From NCBI RefSeq assembly GCF_000737335.2, contig NZ_JMCC02000073.1, positions 38,299 to 102,298 of the forward strand: a stretch of 64,000 nt of DNA, read 5' to 3'. Below, piece by piece: positions 25,137-33,333 of the stretch. The DNA is from Enhygromyxa salina (GTDB lineage: Bacteria > Myxococcota_A > Polyangia > Nannocystales > Nannocystaceae). Under the pieces are notes generated by a model. That model was not told the origin of the DNA, did no database searches, and worked only from the letters and a program-made list of their open reading frames with translations. Every line of letters starts with the position of its first letter. Position 1 is the stretch's first letter. A program made the translations under genes and the position numbers.

Positions 25137-25511
25137 TCAACTACCGTTCGGCCTTTTTAGGACCAGCCTGCCGTACGCAATGAACGTGCAGATGGCAGCC
25201 ACGACCAGCCAGTAGATCATGGGACCGTGACTCGGGTCACCGGAGCAGACGTGCAACGCGACAAACAGCAGCATCTCGGCGGCGATGCAGCCTGCGGCGA
25301 TCGGGGCCAGCTTGGCCAGGCGCTTGTTGAAGGCTGGCAAGATCAGGGCCACGCTGCAAAGTAGCTCGATCACGCTCAGCGCCAGCCAGACTGCGTGGGG
25401 CATCGCGTCGAGCGAAGGTATCATCTGCTCCGAATTCGAGAACTTCCACACCGCACCCGTGACGGTGTGCAGGGCGAGCAGCACTTGAAGTACCCACAGC
25501 AGAATGTTCAT
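25137..25511 (-). CDS. DoxX-like small membrane protein
   Basis: 124 residues from ATG 25511. Four hydrophobic helices are visible (ILLWVLQVLLALHTVTGAVW, AVWLALSVIELLCSVALILP, LAPIAAGCIAAEMLLFVAL, IYWLVVAAICTFIAYGRLVL), the size and topology of DoxX/DoxD-family proteins. It is the third gene of an ArsR-SRPBCC-DoxX operon and overlaps the preceding gene by an ATGA. The biochemical role of the family is poorly defined. Here it may be part of a stress or xenobiotic response controlled by the ArsR regulator. Confidence 0.82.
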   Translation of the reverse strand: MNILLWVLQVLLALHTVTGAVWKFSNSEQMIPSLDAMPHAVWLALSVIELLCSVALILPAFNKRLAKLAPIAAGCIAAEMLLFVALHVCSGDPSHGPMIYWLVVAAICTFIAYGRLVLKRPNGS

Positions 25512-25972
25512 GGCTCAGCTCGCCAATCCTTGTCGAGCAAGTCGACGAGCTTCCCGCCCATCAGCTTCCAGCCGTAGCGCGCGCCGCCAAAGTTCTGCTT
25601 CTGCGCCGGCTTGAAGCCCGACTGCACGAGCGAGAGATGGGTGCCCGACGGGGTGGGGGTGAGCGTGAACGTGACCACGGTGTCCAGCTCCATGTCGCCG
25701 ACAACCCACGCGTAGCTCAGCTTCCGAGGCGGCTCGGCCGCGAGGATCCGGCAGTTCACGGTCCCGTCCCACCCCGGGTGCGGCTGGGTCTTGAACGTGA
25801 ACGCGGTCCCCGGCTCGAGCGCGAGCGCGGGCTCGACAATGGGCAGGAGCCACTCGCTGAGCAGCACGGGGTCGGTGAGCGCGTGCCAGACTCGCTCTGG
25901 TGAATGACGCAGATCGAATTCAAACGAGATTGACTCGCTCTGCGATGGGACTGTCGTGTCGATAGGTGTCAT
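25508..25972 (-). CDS. SRPBCC/AHSA1-like domain protein
   Basis: 154 residues from ATG 25972, which overlaps the ArsR stop (ATGA). The phrases ISFEFDLRHSPERVWHALTD, LLSEWLLPI, GWDGTVNCRILAAEPPRKLSYAW and TVVTFTLTPTPSGTHLSLVQ are those of the activator-of-Hsp90-ATPase-1-like (SRPBCC) fold, which binds hydrophobic ligands. ArsR-SRPBCC pairs are common in bacteria. A ligand or enzymatic role cannot be assigned. Its coupling to the regulator and the DoxX gene suggests one coordinated response. Confidence 0.9.
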   Translation of the reverse strand: MTPIDTTVPSQSESISFEFDLRHSPERVWHALTDPVLLSEWLLPIVEPALALEPGTAFTFKTQPHPGWDGTVNCRILAAEPPRKLSYAWVVGDMELDTVVTFTLTPTPSGTHLSLVQSGFKPAQKQNFGGARYGWKLMGGKLVDLLDKDWRAEP

Positions 25973-26304
25973 TGGTCCATCTTGTCGAGCAGTTGTTCGA
26001 GGCGATCGACGCGCTCTGTCCAGAACGCACGGTAGTGCGCGATCCAATCGATGAGGGGCTCCATTCCACGCGGCTCGACGCGGTAGTGGACAAGGCGTCC
26101 CTCTCGTCGACTGGTGACCAAACCTGCGCGCTTCAAAGTGGCGAGGTGCTGTGAGACCGCTGGCTGCGAGATGTTGAATTGGGCAGTGAGGTCCTTGACC
26201 GCCGCTTCGCCGCGGGTGAGCGACTCGAAGATCGCCCGGCGGCTGGGGTCCGCTAGCGCTTGGAAGATCTTGTCCTCGAGCCCGGTCGCGCGCGGCACGG
26301 ACAA
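25969..26304 (-). CDS. ArsR-family transcriptional regulator
   Basis: 111 residues from TTG 26304; GTG 26298 is an alternative and may be the real start because the TTG lies inside the operator palindrome. A winged helix-turn-helix is clear: IFQALADPSRRAIFESL, VKDLTAQFNISQPAVSQHLA (recognition helix) and the wing LVTSRREGRLVHYRV. No Cys metal-binding motif (CxC) is present, so it probably responds to something other than arsenite, like many ArsR proteins paired with SRPBCC partners. It is predicted to repress its own operon through the 26301-26330 palindrome. Confidence 0.9.
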   Translation of the reverse strand: MSVPRATGLEDKIFQALADPSRRAIFESLTRGEAAVKDLTAQFNISQPAVSQHLATLKRAGLVTSRREGRLVHYRVEPRGMEPLIDWIAHYRAFWTERVDRLEQLLDKMDQ

Positions 26305-26330
26305 CAGATAAGCCGTGGCTTATCTGTTGT
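26301..26330. promoter_or_regulatory. 14+14 bp perfect palindrome, probable ArsR operator
   Basis: ACAACAGATAAGCC, a GT spacer, and its exact complement GGCTTATCTGTTGT. The element overlaps the TTG start of the arsR-type gene and lies ~50 bp upstream of the divergent sigma-factor gene. The size and ATAAG core are typical for ArsR-class operators. Confidence 0.85.
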
Positions 26331-26381
26331 CAAGCACGGGTCGAGCTGCAAATTCATCGAGCGTGGCGACACTCAGTCTCG

Positions 26382-27035
26382 ATGACGCGACTCGCATCCG
26401 ACGTCGATGTGGAGAGCCTCGCGTTCGAGGCTGGCGTTGGGGCCGTCTATGCTGTCCCCGAAGTGAGCCGGGAGGTCGAGCTGATGCGAGCCGCGATCGC
26501 GGGCGACCCGGCGGCGATGCGGTCGATCTACGAACGCGAGGCTCCGCGCCTACTTCGACGGCTTGGGCACCTCTGCGGTGACCCTGCGCTCGCCCAAGAC
26601 CTGCTGCAAGAGTGCTTCTTGCGGGCCTTCGCGGGCGAGGTCAGCTTCTCGGGCACCTCGACGGCGGCGCCCTGGCTGCATGGGGTCGCGCTCAATCTCT
26701 GGCGCAACGAGCTGCGCAAACGCGAGCGGCGAGGCGGCCTCCTGCGCAGGCAGGGCGAGGCCCTCGAGCCGCGTGCGCTCGCAGCCCCGGGGGAGCGGCG
26801 GGAGCACGACGAACTCGCGCTCCGGTTGCGCGAGGCGCTAGCTACGCTCGACCCAAAGCTGCGCGAAGCCTTCGTGCTGCGGGTGCTCGAAGAGCTTCCG
26901 CTCGCGCAGGCCTCGGTCCTGGCCGGGGTGTCGATGGCCACGCTCTCGCGCCGAACCAAGCGTGCGGAGGCCAAGCTCCGCAGTCACTTCGAAGACTCCA
27001 ACCGCCGCGCGAACGAAAAACTGAGGGCCCCATGA
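26382..27035 (+). CDS. ECF-type RNA polymerase sigma factor
   Basis: 217 residues from ATG 26382. Region 2 (MRAAIAGDPAAMRSIYEREAPRLLRRLGHL...DLLQECFLRAF) and region 4 (ALATLDPKLREAFVLRVLEELPLAQASVLAGVSMATLSRRTKRAEAKLR) are both recognisable, and no sigma-1.1 or region 3 is present. It directs core polymerase to a small regulon, probably including its own operon. It overlaps by ATGA a membrane protein gene that may act as its signal-sensing partner. It is divergent from arsR; the two promoters share a short intergenic region, so the palindrome at 26301 could affect both. Confidence 0.9.
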   Translation: MTRLASDVDVESLAFEAGVGAVYAVPEVSREVELMRAAIAGDPAAMRSIYEREAPRLLRRLGHLCGDPALAQDLLQECFLRAFAGEVSFSGTSTAAPWLHGVALNLWRNELRKRERRGGLLRRQGEALEPRALAAPGERREHDELALRLREALATLDPKLREAFVLRVLEELPLAQASVLAGVSMATLSRRTKRAEAKLRSHFEDSNRRANEKLRAP

Positions 27036-28831
27036 GCTACGAACGAGCAATTACACAGACCCGATCGGGCGCCCAACCTGGCGCCGCCACGCTCCCAGAT
27101 TTTGCCGACCTCGCGCCGCGGATCGCCGAGCGTCGGGCGGCGCGGAGCGGCGACGACGTGCGCGTGCGAGTCCGGGCCAGGCGCTGGTTTGTGGTCGCGA
27201 TGGCGGCATTTGGACTGATCCCCGCCGATGTCCTGTTGTACGCGTGGCTCACCGACACCGCGCCGCAGTTCCAGGGGATCGCGCCCGCTGTGTTGCTGCC
27301 GATCGTCATGCTGGCCTGGGCAGCCCGACTCGTCACTCGCCCCAGCTTCCGCGCGCAGGTGCTCGTTCGCTCAATCGCGGTGTCCAACTTGATCGTCGCG
27401 CTGTTGCTCGCGCTCTCGGTCGGAGGGGTGTTCGGGGCCGCGTCGCAGATCATCATCGCGGTCAGCTGCGCGCGCGTGCTGAGCCTGCTTGGAGATCGGG
27501 GCCTCGACGTGAGCGAGGGCGACGCAACCTTCACCCCTGTCGCGTTTCGCGGGTTCCTGTTGCTCGCCCTGATCATGGCCTTCGCGGACGCGCAGACGCT
27601 GATGTTCTCGGCGCTGACACAGGGCAGCTTCCTGTTCACCGATCCGCGGACCATGCTCATCACCTCCCGCATGGTGCCGACCCTGATCGCAGCGGGGATC
27701 ATGGCCTGGAACGTGTGGGGCCTGTTTCGGCTCCGCACGTGGGCGATGCTGCTCAACATCGTCGCCAACCTGGTCATCGCCCGCATGGCTCTGACGGGGG
27801 CCTTGAGCGTGAGCGTGTGGGTGGCAGGGTCGCTGTCCCTGACGGCGGCCGTGCAGCTGCTGCTGCCGGTTCCGATCCTCGCGACGTGGCTCGGCGACCA
27901 AAATGCTGGCGGCCGCGAGTGGCAATGGGGTGCACGCCTGCTGCGCGCGTGTGCGCCTGTGGCGGTCGTGTTGACGATGATGGCGGCCGTGTCGAACTTA
28001 GGCTTGGTGCGCATGTGGGGCTGGCTCGACGGCAACATCGGCGCGACAGCCAACTGGCGTGGCGTCCCATTGACCGACGCTCAGATCGCCTCAGAACACC
28101 CCCTTGGGGGCGGCGACCCCAGCGTTGCCTATGGACCGCTGTTGGGCCCCGGCATGAGCTTGGAGTACGCGGTCATGACTGATTGCGATCTGTCGGACGC
28201 ACGCGCCCCGGGGCTGATCGTCAAAGCGGGATTGTACATGAACGCCGACTTCAGCAGGGCGACGCTCCGGGACGCGGTGTTCGTGGGAGCGCGGCTGACC
28301 GGCGCCAGCTTCCGAGACGCCGACCTCGAGGGAGCCATGCTCGCGGAGTGCGAGCTCGACGACATCGACTGGCGCGGCGCGACCTGTCCCGACGGCTTCG
28401 TCGCCACCGCCGACACAGGCTGCCTCGAACACCTGAGCCACGCCCGCCGCGTGGAGGCCGAAGCGCTCGCGCGCTGGATGGGCCCCGCCCGGAATGCGTG
28501 CATGCTCGACGGCGCGCTCGCCCACGAGTGCGACGCGCTCGATCGCAACGACAGCGCCGATCTGTTCGCGCGTGGAGATGATCTTGTCATTGCGTGGGGT
28601 CCAACGGACGCGCGGCACGAGCTCGTACTCGAGCGTGAAAGCGGCGTGTCCTGGTCAAACGAGGGGAAGCTCGTGCGGCTCATCGCGACCCCCACGGCGA
28701 ATGGGCACTTCGACGTGCTCGTCGTCGATCAACGCCTGTCAGGCAGGAGCTACTGGCGGAGCAGCTGGGCCCGGGCAGAGCCATGGCGCGCGCGGCTCGA
28801 CTGGTTGCACAACGCGTTGCCATGGCGCTGA
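27032..28831 (+). CDS. Multi-spanning membrane protein with pentapeptide repeats
   Basis: 599 residues from ATG 27032, coupled to the sigma factor. Residues ~1-50 are cytoplasmic. About eight hydrophobic helices follow to ~330 (for example RRWFVVAMAAFGLIPADVLL, GIAPAVLLPIVMLAWAARLV, VLVRSIAVSNLIVALLLALS). A C-terminal soluble part begins at ~340 and contains A(D/N)LxX-type pentapeptide repeats (DFSRATLRDAVFVGARLTGA, SFRDADLEGAMLAECELDDI). Its close coupling suggests an anti-sigma or sensor role, but no zinc-binding anti-sigma domain is seen. Function is inferred only from context. Confidence 0.72.
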   Translation: MSYERAITQTRSGAQPGAATLPDFADLAPRIAERRAARSGDDVRVRVRARRWFVVAMAAFGLIPADVLLYAWLTDTAPQFQGIAPAVLLPIVMLAWAARLVTRPSFRAQVLVRSIAVSNLIVALLLALSVGGVFGAASQIIIAVSCARVLSLLGDRGLDVSEGDATFTPVAFRGFLLLALIMAFADAQTLMFSALTQGSFLFTDPRTMLITSRMVPTLIAAGIMAWNVWGLFRLRTWAMLLNIVANLVIARMALTGALSVSVWVAGSLSLTAAVQLLLPVPILATWLGDQNAGGREWQWGARLLRACAPVAVVLTMMAAVSNLGLVRMWGWLDGNIGATANWRGVPLTDAQIASEHPLGGGDPSVAYGPLLGPGMSLEYAVMTDCDLSDARAPGLIVKAGLYMNADFSRATLRDAVFVGARLTGASFRDADLEGAMLAECELDDIDWRGATCPDGFVATADTGCLEHLSHARRVEAEALARWMGPARNACMLDGALAHECDALDRNDSADLFARGDDLVIAWGPTDARHELVLERESGVSWSNEGKLVRLIATPTANGHFDVLVVDQRLSGRSYWRSSWARAEPWRARLDWLHNALPWR

Positions 28832-28862
28832 GCCAGGCCCTGGTCTCACTCGCCCCGACCGC

Positions 28863-30332
28863 TCAGGATCGGCGACGCAGCCCAACCACCAGCAACAGCC
28901 CAAGCCCGAACGCAATCGCCCCACCACCCTCGTTGCGGGCATCGGTCGCGCACGCGCACCCGTTGTCCCCGTCGCCAACCCCAGGCCCGGTGCTGAAGCC
29001 CGTATCGAAGCCCGTATCGAAGCCCGTGTCGGGGGACCCCGTCTCGCCGTCGCTGTCTTCACCGCCGCCGCCATCACCGTCGCCGTCGCCGTCGCCGTCT
29101 CCGGGATCGCCATCGCCATCACCATCGCCGCCGCCGTCGCCCACGATGATCGTCACGGTCGCCGACTCGGCGGTGTTGCCGGAGAAGTCCTCGGCGATCG
29201 CAACCAAGCTGTAGGTCCCCGTTGGGAAGCTGGCGTTGGCAAACACCCACGGCGCCTTGTTGTCCGTCGCGACCTGCTCGCCGTCGATCAGCAGCGCGAC
29301 GTTGACGACCCCAAACTCTGGATCCTGCGCGTCGACAACGATGTCGAGCAGCTCATCTGGGACAATGTTGGCGCCATCGATTGGATCCAAGATTGCGACA
29401 GACGGCGGGTTGTTGTCGGGCGGCGATCCAAACGCCGGCCCGCAGGTGGACTTCAGGCTCGACAGCTGGGTCGAGCAGCCGCTGTTCCACGAGACCGCGC
29501 TGTTGGTTGGATCCGTAGCGAACCCGCCGCAGGCCGCGGTCGGGTTCCACGTGCCGTCAACGTCGTGGCAAGGCGTGATGTCGACGCCGGAGTTCTCTTC
29601 GATGAAGGGCACCGCGCGGTGGATCAGCGAGTAGGTGTCGGCCCCCTGACCGCACGGCGGACCGCCCGAGACGATCCCAAACGCGTGCCAGCTGCCGTCG
29701 GGAAATTGAAAGTAGGCCGGACCGCCCGAGTCGCCGCCGCACGCAGCGGATCCAACCTGACCAACGGCGACGATCTCACTGCCCTGCAGCACCGGCGTCT
29801 GGATGATCGTCTCGGCCCAGCGCTTGGTCCCGGCCCCGCTCTCACCTTGGTTGGCGCCAAACCCCACGATCATCGAAGGGGCGTTGGGCGTGAGCATGTC
29901 GAGCTCGCAGCCGTACATGGGCGGCGTGATTGGGACGTCGTTGACCGGCTGCGAGAGCTTGCAGAACGCATAGTCGTCGCCGTTGACCCCGTTGTTGTCG
30001 TTGGGGTTCCAGGCCGGGTTGCGCATGCAGAAGTCGACGCCGACCGAGCGATCGGGGTTGCCCATCGACTCGCCAAAGCGGACCTGGTTGACGGTGGGAC
30101 AGTGCGCGGCCGTGACCACGATCTGGGGGTGGACGAGGGTGCCCGAGCACAGGTTGCCGTTGCTCGTGATCAGCACGGTCGTGGGCCACTGACAGTTCTG
30201 CGCCGGGGTGCCGCTCGAGATCAGCGGGTCGGTGCTGGGTGCCTCGACTTCAGGTTCGGCAGCTTTGGCGCCGAGCGGGAGGAGCGTGAGCAAAGACAGG
30301 GAAGCCGCGAGGGGCCAGGGGTACCGACGCAT
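28863..30332 (-). CDS. Secreted trypsin-like serine protease with MYXO-CTERM-like anchor
   Basis: 489 residues from ATG 30332 with a cleavable signal peptide (LLPLGAKA). The S1 protease domain shows the triad: His in VVTAAHC, Asp in NGDDYAFCKL and Ser in CGGDSGGP. A later Ig-like domain begins PPSVAILDPIDGANIVPDE. It is followed by a (GD)n linker, Thr/Gly-rich TGFDTGF repeats and a terminal sorting tail: Cys-Ala-Cys, a hydrophobic helix AIAFGLGLLLVVGL and RRRS. That tail is the MYXO-CTERM pattern for surface attachment in myxobacteria. It is likely a surface protease involved in predation or matrix turnover. Confidence 0.9.
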   Translation of the reverse strand: MRRYPWPLAASLSLLTLLPLGAKAAEPEVEAPSTDPLISSGTPAQNCQWPTTVLITSNGNLCSGTLVHPQIVVTAAHCPTVNQVRFGESMGNPDRSVGVDFCMRNPAWNPNDNNGVNGDDYAFCKLSQPVNDVPITPPMYGCELDMLTPNAPSMIVGFGANQGESGAGTKRWAETIIQTPVLQGSEIVAVGQVGSAACGGDSGGPAYFQFPDGSWHAFGIVSGGPPCGQGADTYSLIHRAVPFIEENSGVDITPCHDVDGTWNPTAACGGFATDPTNSAVSWNSGCSTQLSSLKSTCGPAFGSPPDNNPPSVAILDPIDGANIVPDELLDIVVDAQDPEFGVVNVALLIDGEQVATDNKAPWVFANASFPTGTYSLVAIAEDFSGNTAESATVTIIVGDGGGDGDGDGDPGDGDGDGDGDGGGGEDSDGETGSPDTGFDTGFDTGFSTGPGVGDGDNGCACATDARNEGGGAIAFGLGLLLVVGLRRRS

Positions 30333-30420
30333 CGCCGGAAAGTATCACTTATTGCGCGCGCATCCAGACATATGACCAAGCGGAGTCATGTGAGCGCCGC
30401 ATGGTCACTTCACGACCAAA

Positions 30421-30438
30421 CTGCAATTCAAATTGCAG
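30421..30438 (-). terminator. Hairpin after radical SAM gene
   Basis: CTGCAATT-ca-AATTGCAG is an 8-bp inverted repeat 13 bp past the stop of the radical SAM gene on the minus strand, followed there by TTTGG. It is a weak terminator candidate with an AT-rich stem. Confidence 0.45.
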
Positions 30439-30450
30439 AATATTGAGGCT

Positions 30451-31650
30451 CTATTCGTTGGTGAGCGCCCGCTCGATCAGCTTGGTGTTCTCGAGCGAGA
30501 CCCCCGACTTCTCGGCCTTCTTGCCCTCTGCGCGGCGCTTGGCCTCGAACAGCTTGCGGCTCTTGTCGGTCACCGCGCCGACGGTGGGCCCTTCCCCCCG
30601 CATGCTGGCGGGGGGCAGATCGCTGTCGTTGTTGGCGGCGACCGGCGGACCGTCGAAGCTGTCCTTCCACTCGTCGAGGGTCAGCTTGCCAAAGCTGGGA
30701 TCGGTGGGGTCGCGCAGGATCGTCTCGACGATCGCGTCGCGGCTGACGAACACCGGCGAGAGCTCGGCTGGATCGTAGGCGTTGCCGCGGTCGAACACGC
30801 CGCCGCAGATCGAACGCAGCGAGCACTGCTCACACGCGGGCGCGTACTTGTGGCCCCACTCGCGCTGCCGCACGGTCTGCTTATCGTCGAGGAAATGCAC
30901 GATGCGCTCCTCGGACTTGACGATCTTGCGGGTCTCTGTGCTGGCCCAGGCGAAGTCGGTCATGTAGCACAGGGGGACCTTCTCGATTCGGAAGGTCCGA
31001 CCGCTGCGCTGCAGCAACCGGCAGCCACGGTGCAGTGAGAGCTCGAATTCGGCGAGCCGCGGGGTGTACTGATCTTGGTTGACCTCGGCCCGGCCCATTG
31101 AAGGATCGAGGTTGTTCCACACGAAGTGGCGAATGTACGGGTGGTGCTCGATGAAGTAGCGAATGTTGAGGTCTAGGTGATCCGCGTTGAGCTTGTTGAT
31201 CACGCAGTTCATGTTGACGTCGATGCCAAACTCCGCGGCGTTGTCGAGCGCCTGCAGGGCGATTGGCAGGGTCCCCGGGGTCCCGCGCAGGATGTCCTCG
31301 ACCTCTTCCTTGACCGAGTAGATCGACACGTGGACGATCTTCAGGCCGGCGTCGGCCATGGCCTTGGCGAACTTCTTGTCGGCCATCCGCGTGCCGTTGG
31401 TGATCATGCGGACGTGCAGGCCGCTGTCGCTGGCGTACTGGCAGATCTTCGGGAGCTCGGGGTGCAAGCTTGGCTCACCGCCGGTCAGGATCACGCCAAA
31501 ATAGCCACGCTCGACGAAGTCGTCGACGAGCACCTTCATGGACTCGAAGGTGTGCGAGTAGGGGGTCGTTGGGTTGGAGCAGAACCCGCAAAAATGGTTG
31601 CAGTGCCGAACGACCTGGATGTACCCGATGTTTGCCACTGGGGGCAGCAT
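30451..31650 (-). CDS. Radical SAM protein
   Basis: 399 residues from ATG 31650, with AAGG just upstream; the frame is open for another ~1.7 kb but that is the antisense of the TolC-like gene. The radical SAM motif CNHFCGFC is at 17-24, then LTGGEPSLHPELP, MITNGTRM and VSIYSVKEE. The C-terminal cluster CEQCSLRSICGG is followed by VFDRGNAYDPAELSP. The tail after it (~85 residues) is Lys/Glu-rich. It shares the C-x2-C-x5-C-G-G cluster with the radical SAM set at 1-18 kb although it lies 12 kb away and is divergent from the copper-efflux operon. The substrate is unknown. Confidence 0.85.
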   Translation of the reverse strand: MLPPVANIGYIQVVRHCNHFCGFCSNPTTPYSHTFESMKVLVDDFVERGYFGVILTGGEPSLHPELPKICQYASDSGLHVRMITNGTRMADKKFAKAMADAGLKIVHVSIYSVKEEVEDILRGTPGTLPIALQALDNAAEFGIDVNMNCVINKLNADHLDLNIRYFIEHHPYIRHFVWNNLDPSMGRAEVNQDQYTPRLAEFELSLHRGCRLLQRSGRTFRIEKVPLCYMTDFAWASTETRKIVKSEERIVHFLDDKQTVRQREWGHKYAPACEQCSLRSICGGVFDRGNAYDPAELSPVFVSRDAIVETILRDPTDPSFGKLTLDEWKDSFDGPPVAANNDSDLPPASMRGEGPTVGAVTDKSRKLFEAKRRAEGKKAEKSGVSLENTKLIERALTNE

Positions 31651-31812
31651 AGCCTTGGTCGCGGTGCGCTCACCAGGTCGGCGTTGTGGCGCGGGTGTGC
31701 GCCAGCGGCTGCAGCGGCGAGGTGCGAAGGTCGCCGCGTTGGAGGTGACCGCCCAGGCTTTCCCAGATCGGCGAGATCTGTAACGCTCACGCTGCCGCTG
31801 CGTCCGAGCTAG

Positions 31813-33333
31813 GTGGACGCGGCACGGGACCCGACGAGGCGACACAACGTGCTCGAGAACTCGCTGCTGCAAGGTGACACCACGGGCGCACGCGGAGCGC
31901 GATCGCGCAGCCGCGCCAACACCACGCTGGCGGGTGTGTTGGTGGTTGGGCTGAGCACGGCCTGCGCCGGGAGTGCGCAGCGATCCATGCAGGCCGAGCT
32001 CGAGCGCGCGGGCGTGGGCTTGGCCGCCGTGCCGCAGGCGGGGTCCAACGCGCCGCTCGGCAACGAGGGGGCCGCGAGCGAGCTGCCGCGCTTCGACGGG
32101 ACGCCCGAGCCCTACGTCACCTACGCGCTTGTCCAAAGCCACGAGCTGCGGGCCAGCTGGGAGCGGTGGCGAGCGGCGACCCATCGGGTCGCGCGCGAGC
32201 GACGAATGCCGTCGCCCACGCTGACCTACGCGGTGTTCGTGTCGCCGGTCGAGACCCGCGTGGGGCCGCAGCGGCATCGCCTGGGGGTGCATCAGCGGTT
32301 CCCGTGGCCGGGCGAGCTGCTCGCGGGGGCCGACGCAGCCACGGCGGCGGCCCGGGTCGAGCAGCGCAAATTCGAGGCGGCGGCGCTCGAGCTGCGGGCG
32401 CGGGTGTTGGTTGCGTACTGGCAGCTGTGGACGCTGCGCGAGATCGAGGTGGTCGAGCGCGAGCAGCTCGAGCTGTACGAGTCGCTGATCGAGATCGCGA
32501 GGGGTCGGCTCGAGGTCGGGCAGGCGTCGCTCGCCAATGTCCAGCAGCTCGAGCTTGGCCGCGCGCGCCTGGCCGATCAGATCGACGGGCTCCGCGAGGC
32601 TCAGCGCGCGGCCCAGGCTGCGCTGCTGGGGGCCGTCGCGGCGCCGCCCGACACCCCAACGCCAACCACCTCGCAGCTGCCAACCTTGGTCCAGCCACGC
32701 GCCAGCGAAGCCTCGCTGCGCCAGGCGCTCGTGGATCATCCCAGCTTGGGCCGCTGGCAGGCGCAGGCGGAGGTCGGGGATCTGCGGGTCAAGGAAGCCC
32801 GGCACGCGCGGGCGCCTGGGTTCTCGGTGGGGGTTGACTGGGTCGAGGTTGGGCCGGCGCGCATGGACAACGTCGCGGACTCGGGCAAGGACGCGGTCTC
32901 GATCAGCGTCGGGCTGGAGTTGCCGCTGTGGCAGCGCAACTACGCGGAGGACCAGCGCGCGGCACAGGCCGACGCCGCGGCCGCGCGGGCCGAGTGGGCG
33001 GCCACGCGGGATCGGGCGACGGCGCAGCTGGGCGCCGCGCTCTCGCAGATCCGCGACACGGCCCGCCGCGCGGCCCTGCACGAGGACACGCTGATCCCCC
33101 AGGCCCAGAGCGCGCTCGAGTCCACGCTGGGCGGGTACGCGACGGGGGACGTCCAGTTCGCCGCGATCTTGCTGGCCGAGCGCGAGCTGCTCGAGCTGCG
33201 CTTGGCGGCGGTGCAGCTGCATGCCCAGCACGCGATCGCGTGGGCCGATCTCGAGGCGATCGTCGGGCGCAGCGTGGCGGGCCAGTCTGCCGCGCAACCC
33301 CAGGATCCGCGACCGGAGGCTGACAAGCCATGA
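31813..33333 (+). CDS. TolC/CusC-family outer-membrane efflux lipoprotein
   Basis: 506 residues from GTG 31813 (GTG 31849 is an alternative start). The signal has a lipobox-like end (GLSTAC). Two repeats of long amphipathic helices are seen (ELRARVLVAYWQLWTLREIEVVEREQ..., and QAVDHPSL-type LRQALVDHPSLGRWQAQAEV), with the VGLELPLWQRNYAEDQRAAQ block typical of OEP/CusC proteins. It forms the outer-membrane channel of a tripartite heavy-metal pump. It is the first gene of the operon with CusB- and CusA-like genes and overlaps the next one by ATGA. Divergent from it is a radical SAM gene. Confidence 0.9.
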   Translation: MDAARDPTRRHNVLENSLLQGDTTGARGARSRSRANTTLAGVLVVGLSTACAGSAQRSMQAELERAGVGLAAVPQAGSNAPLGNEGAASELPRFDGTPEPYVTYALVQSHELRASWERWRAATHRVARERRMPSPTLTYAVFVSPVETRVGPQRHRLGVHQRFPWPGELLAGADAATAAARVEQRKFEAAALELRARVLVAYWQLWTLREIEVVEREQLELYESLIEIARGRLEVGQASLANVQQLELGRARLADQIDGLREAQRAAQAALLGAVAAPPDTPTPTTSQLPTLVQPRASEASLRQALVDHPSLGRWQAQAEVGDLRVKEARHARAPGFSVGVDWVEVGPARMDNVADSGKDAVSISVGLELPLWQRNYAEDQRAAQADAAAARAEWAATRDRATAQLGAALSQIRDTARRAALHEDTLIPQAQSALESTLGGYATGDVQFAAILLAERELLELRLAAVQLHAQHAIAWADLEAIVGRSVAGQSAAQPQDPRPEADKP

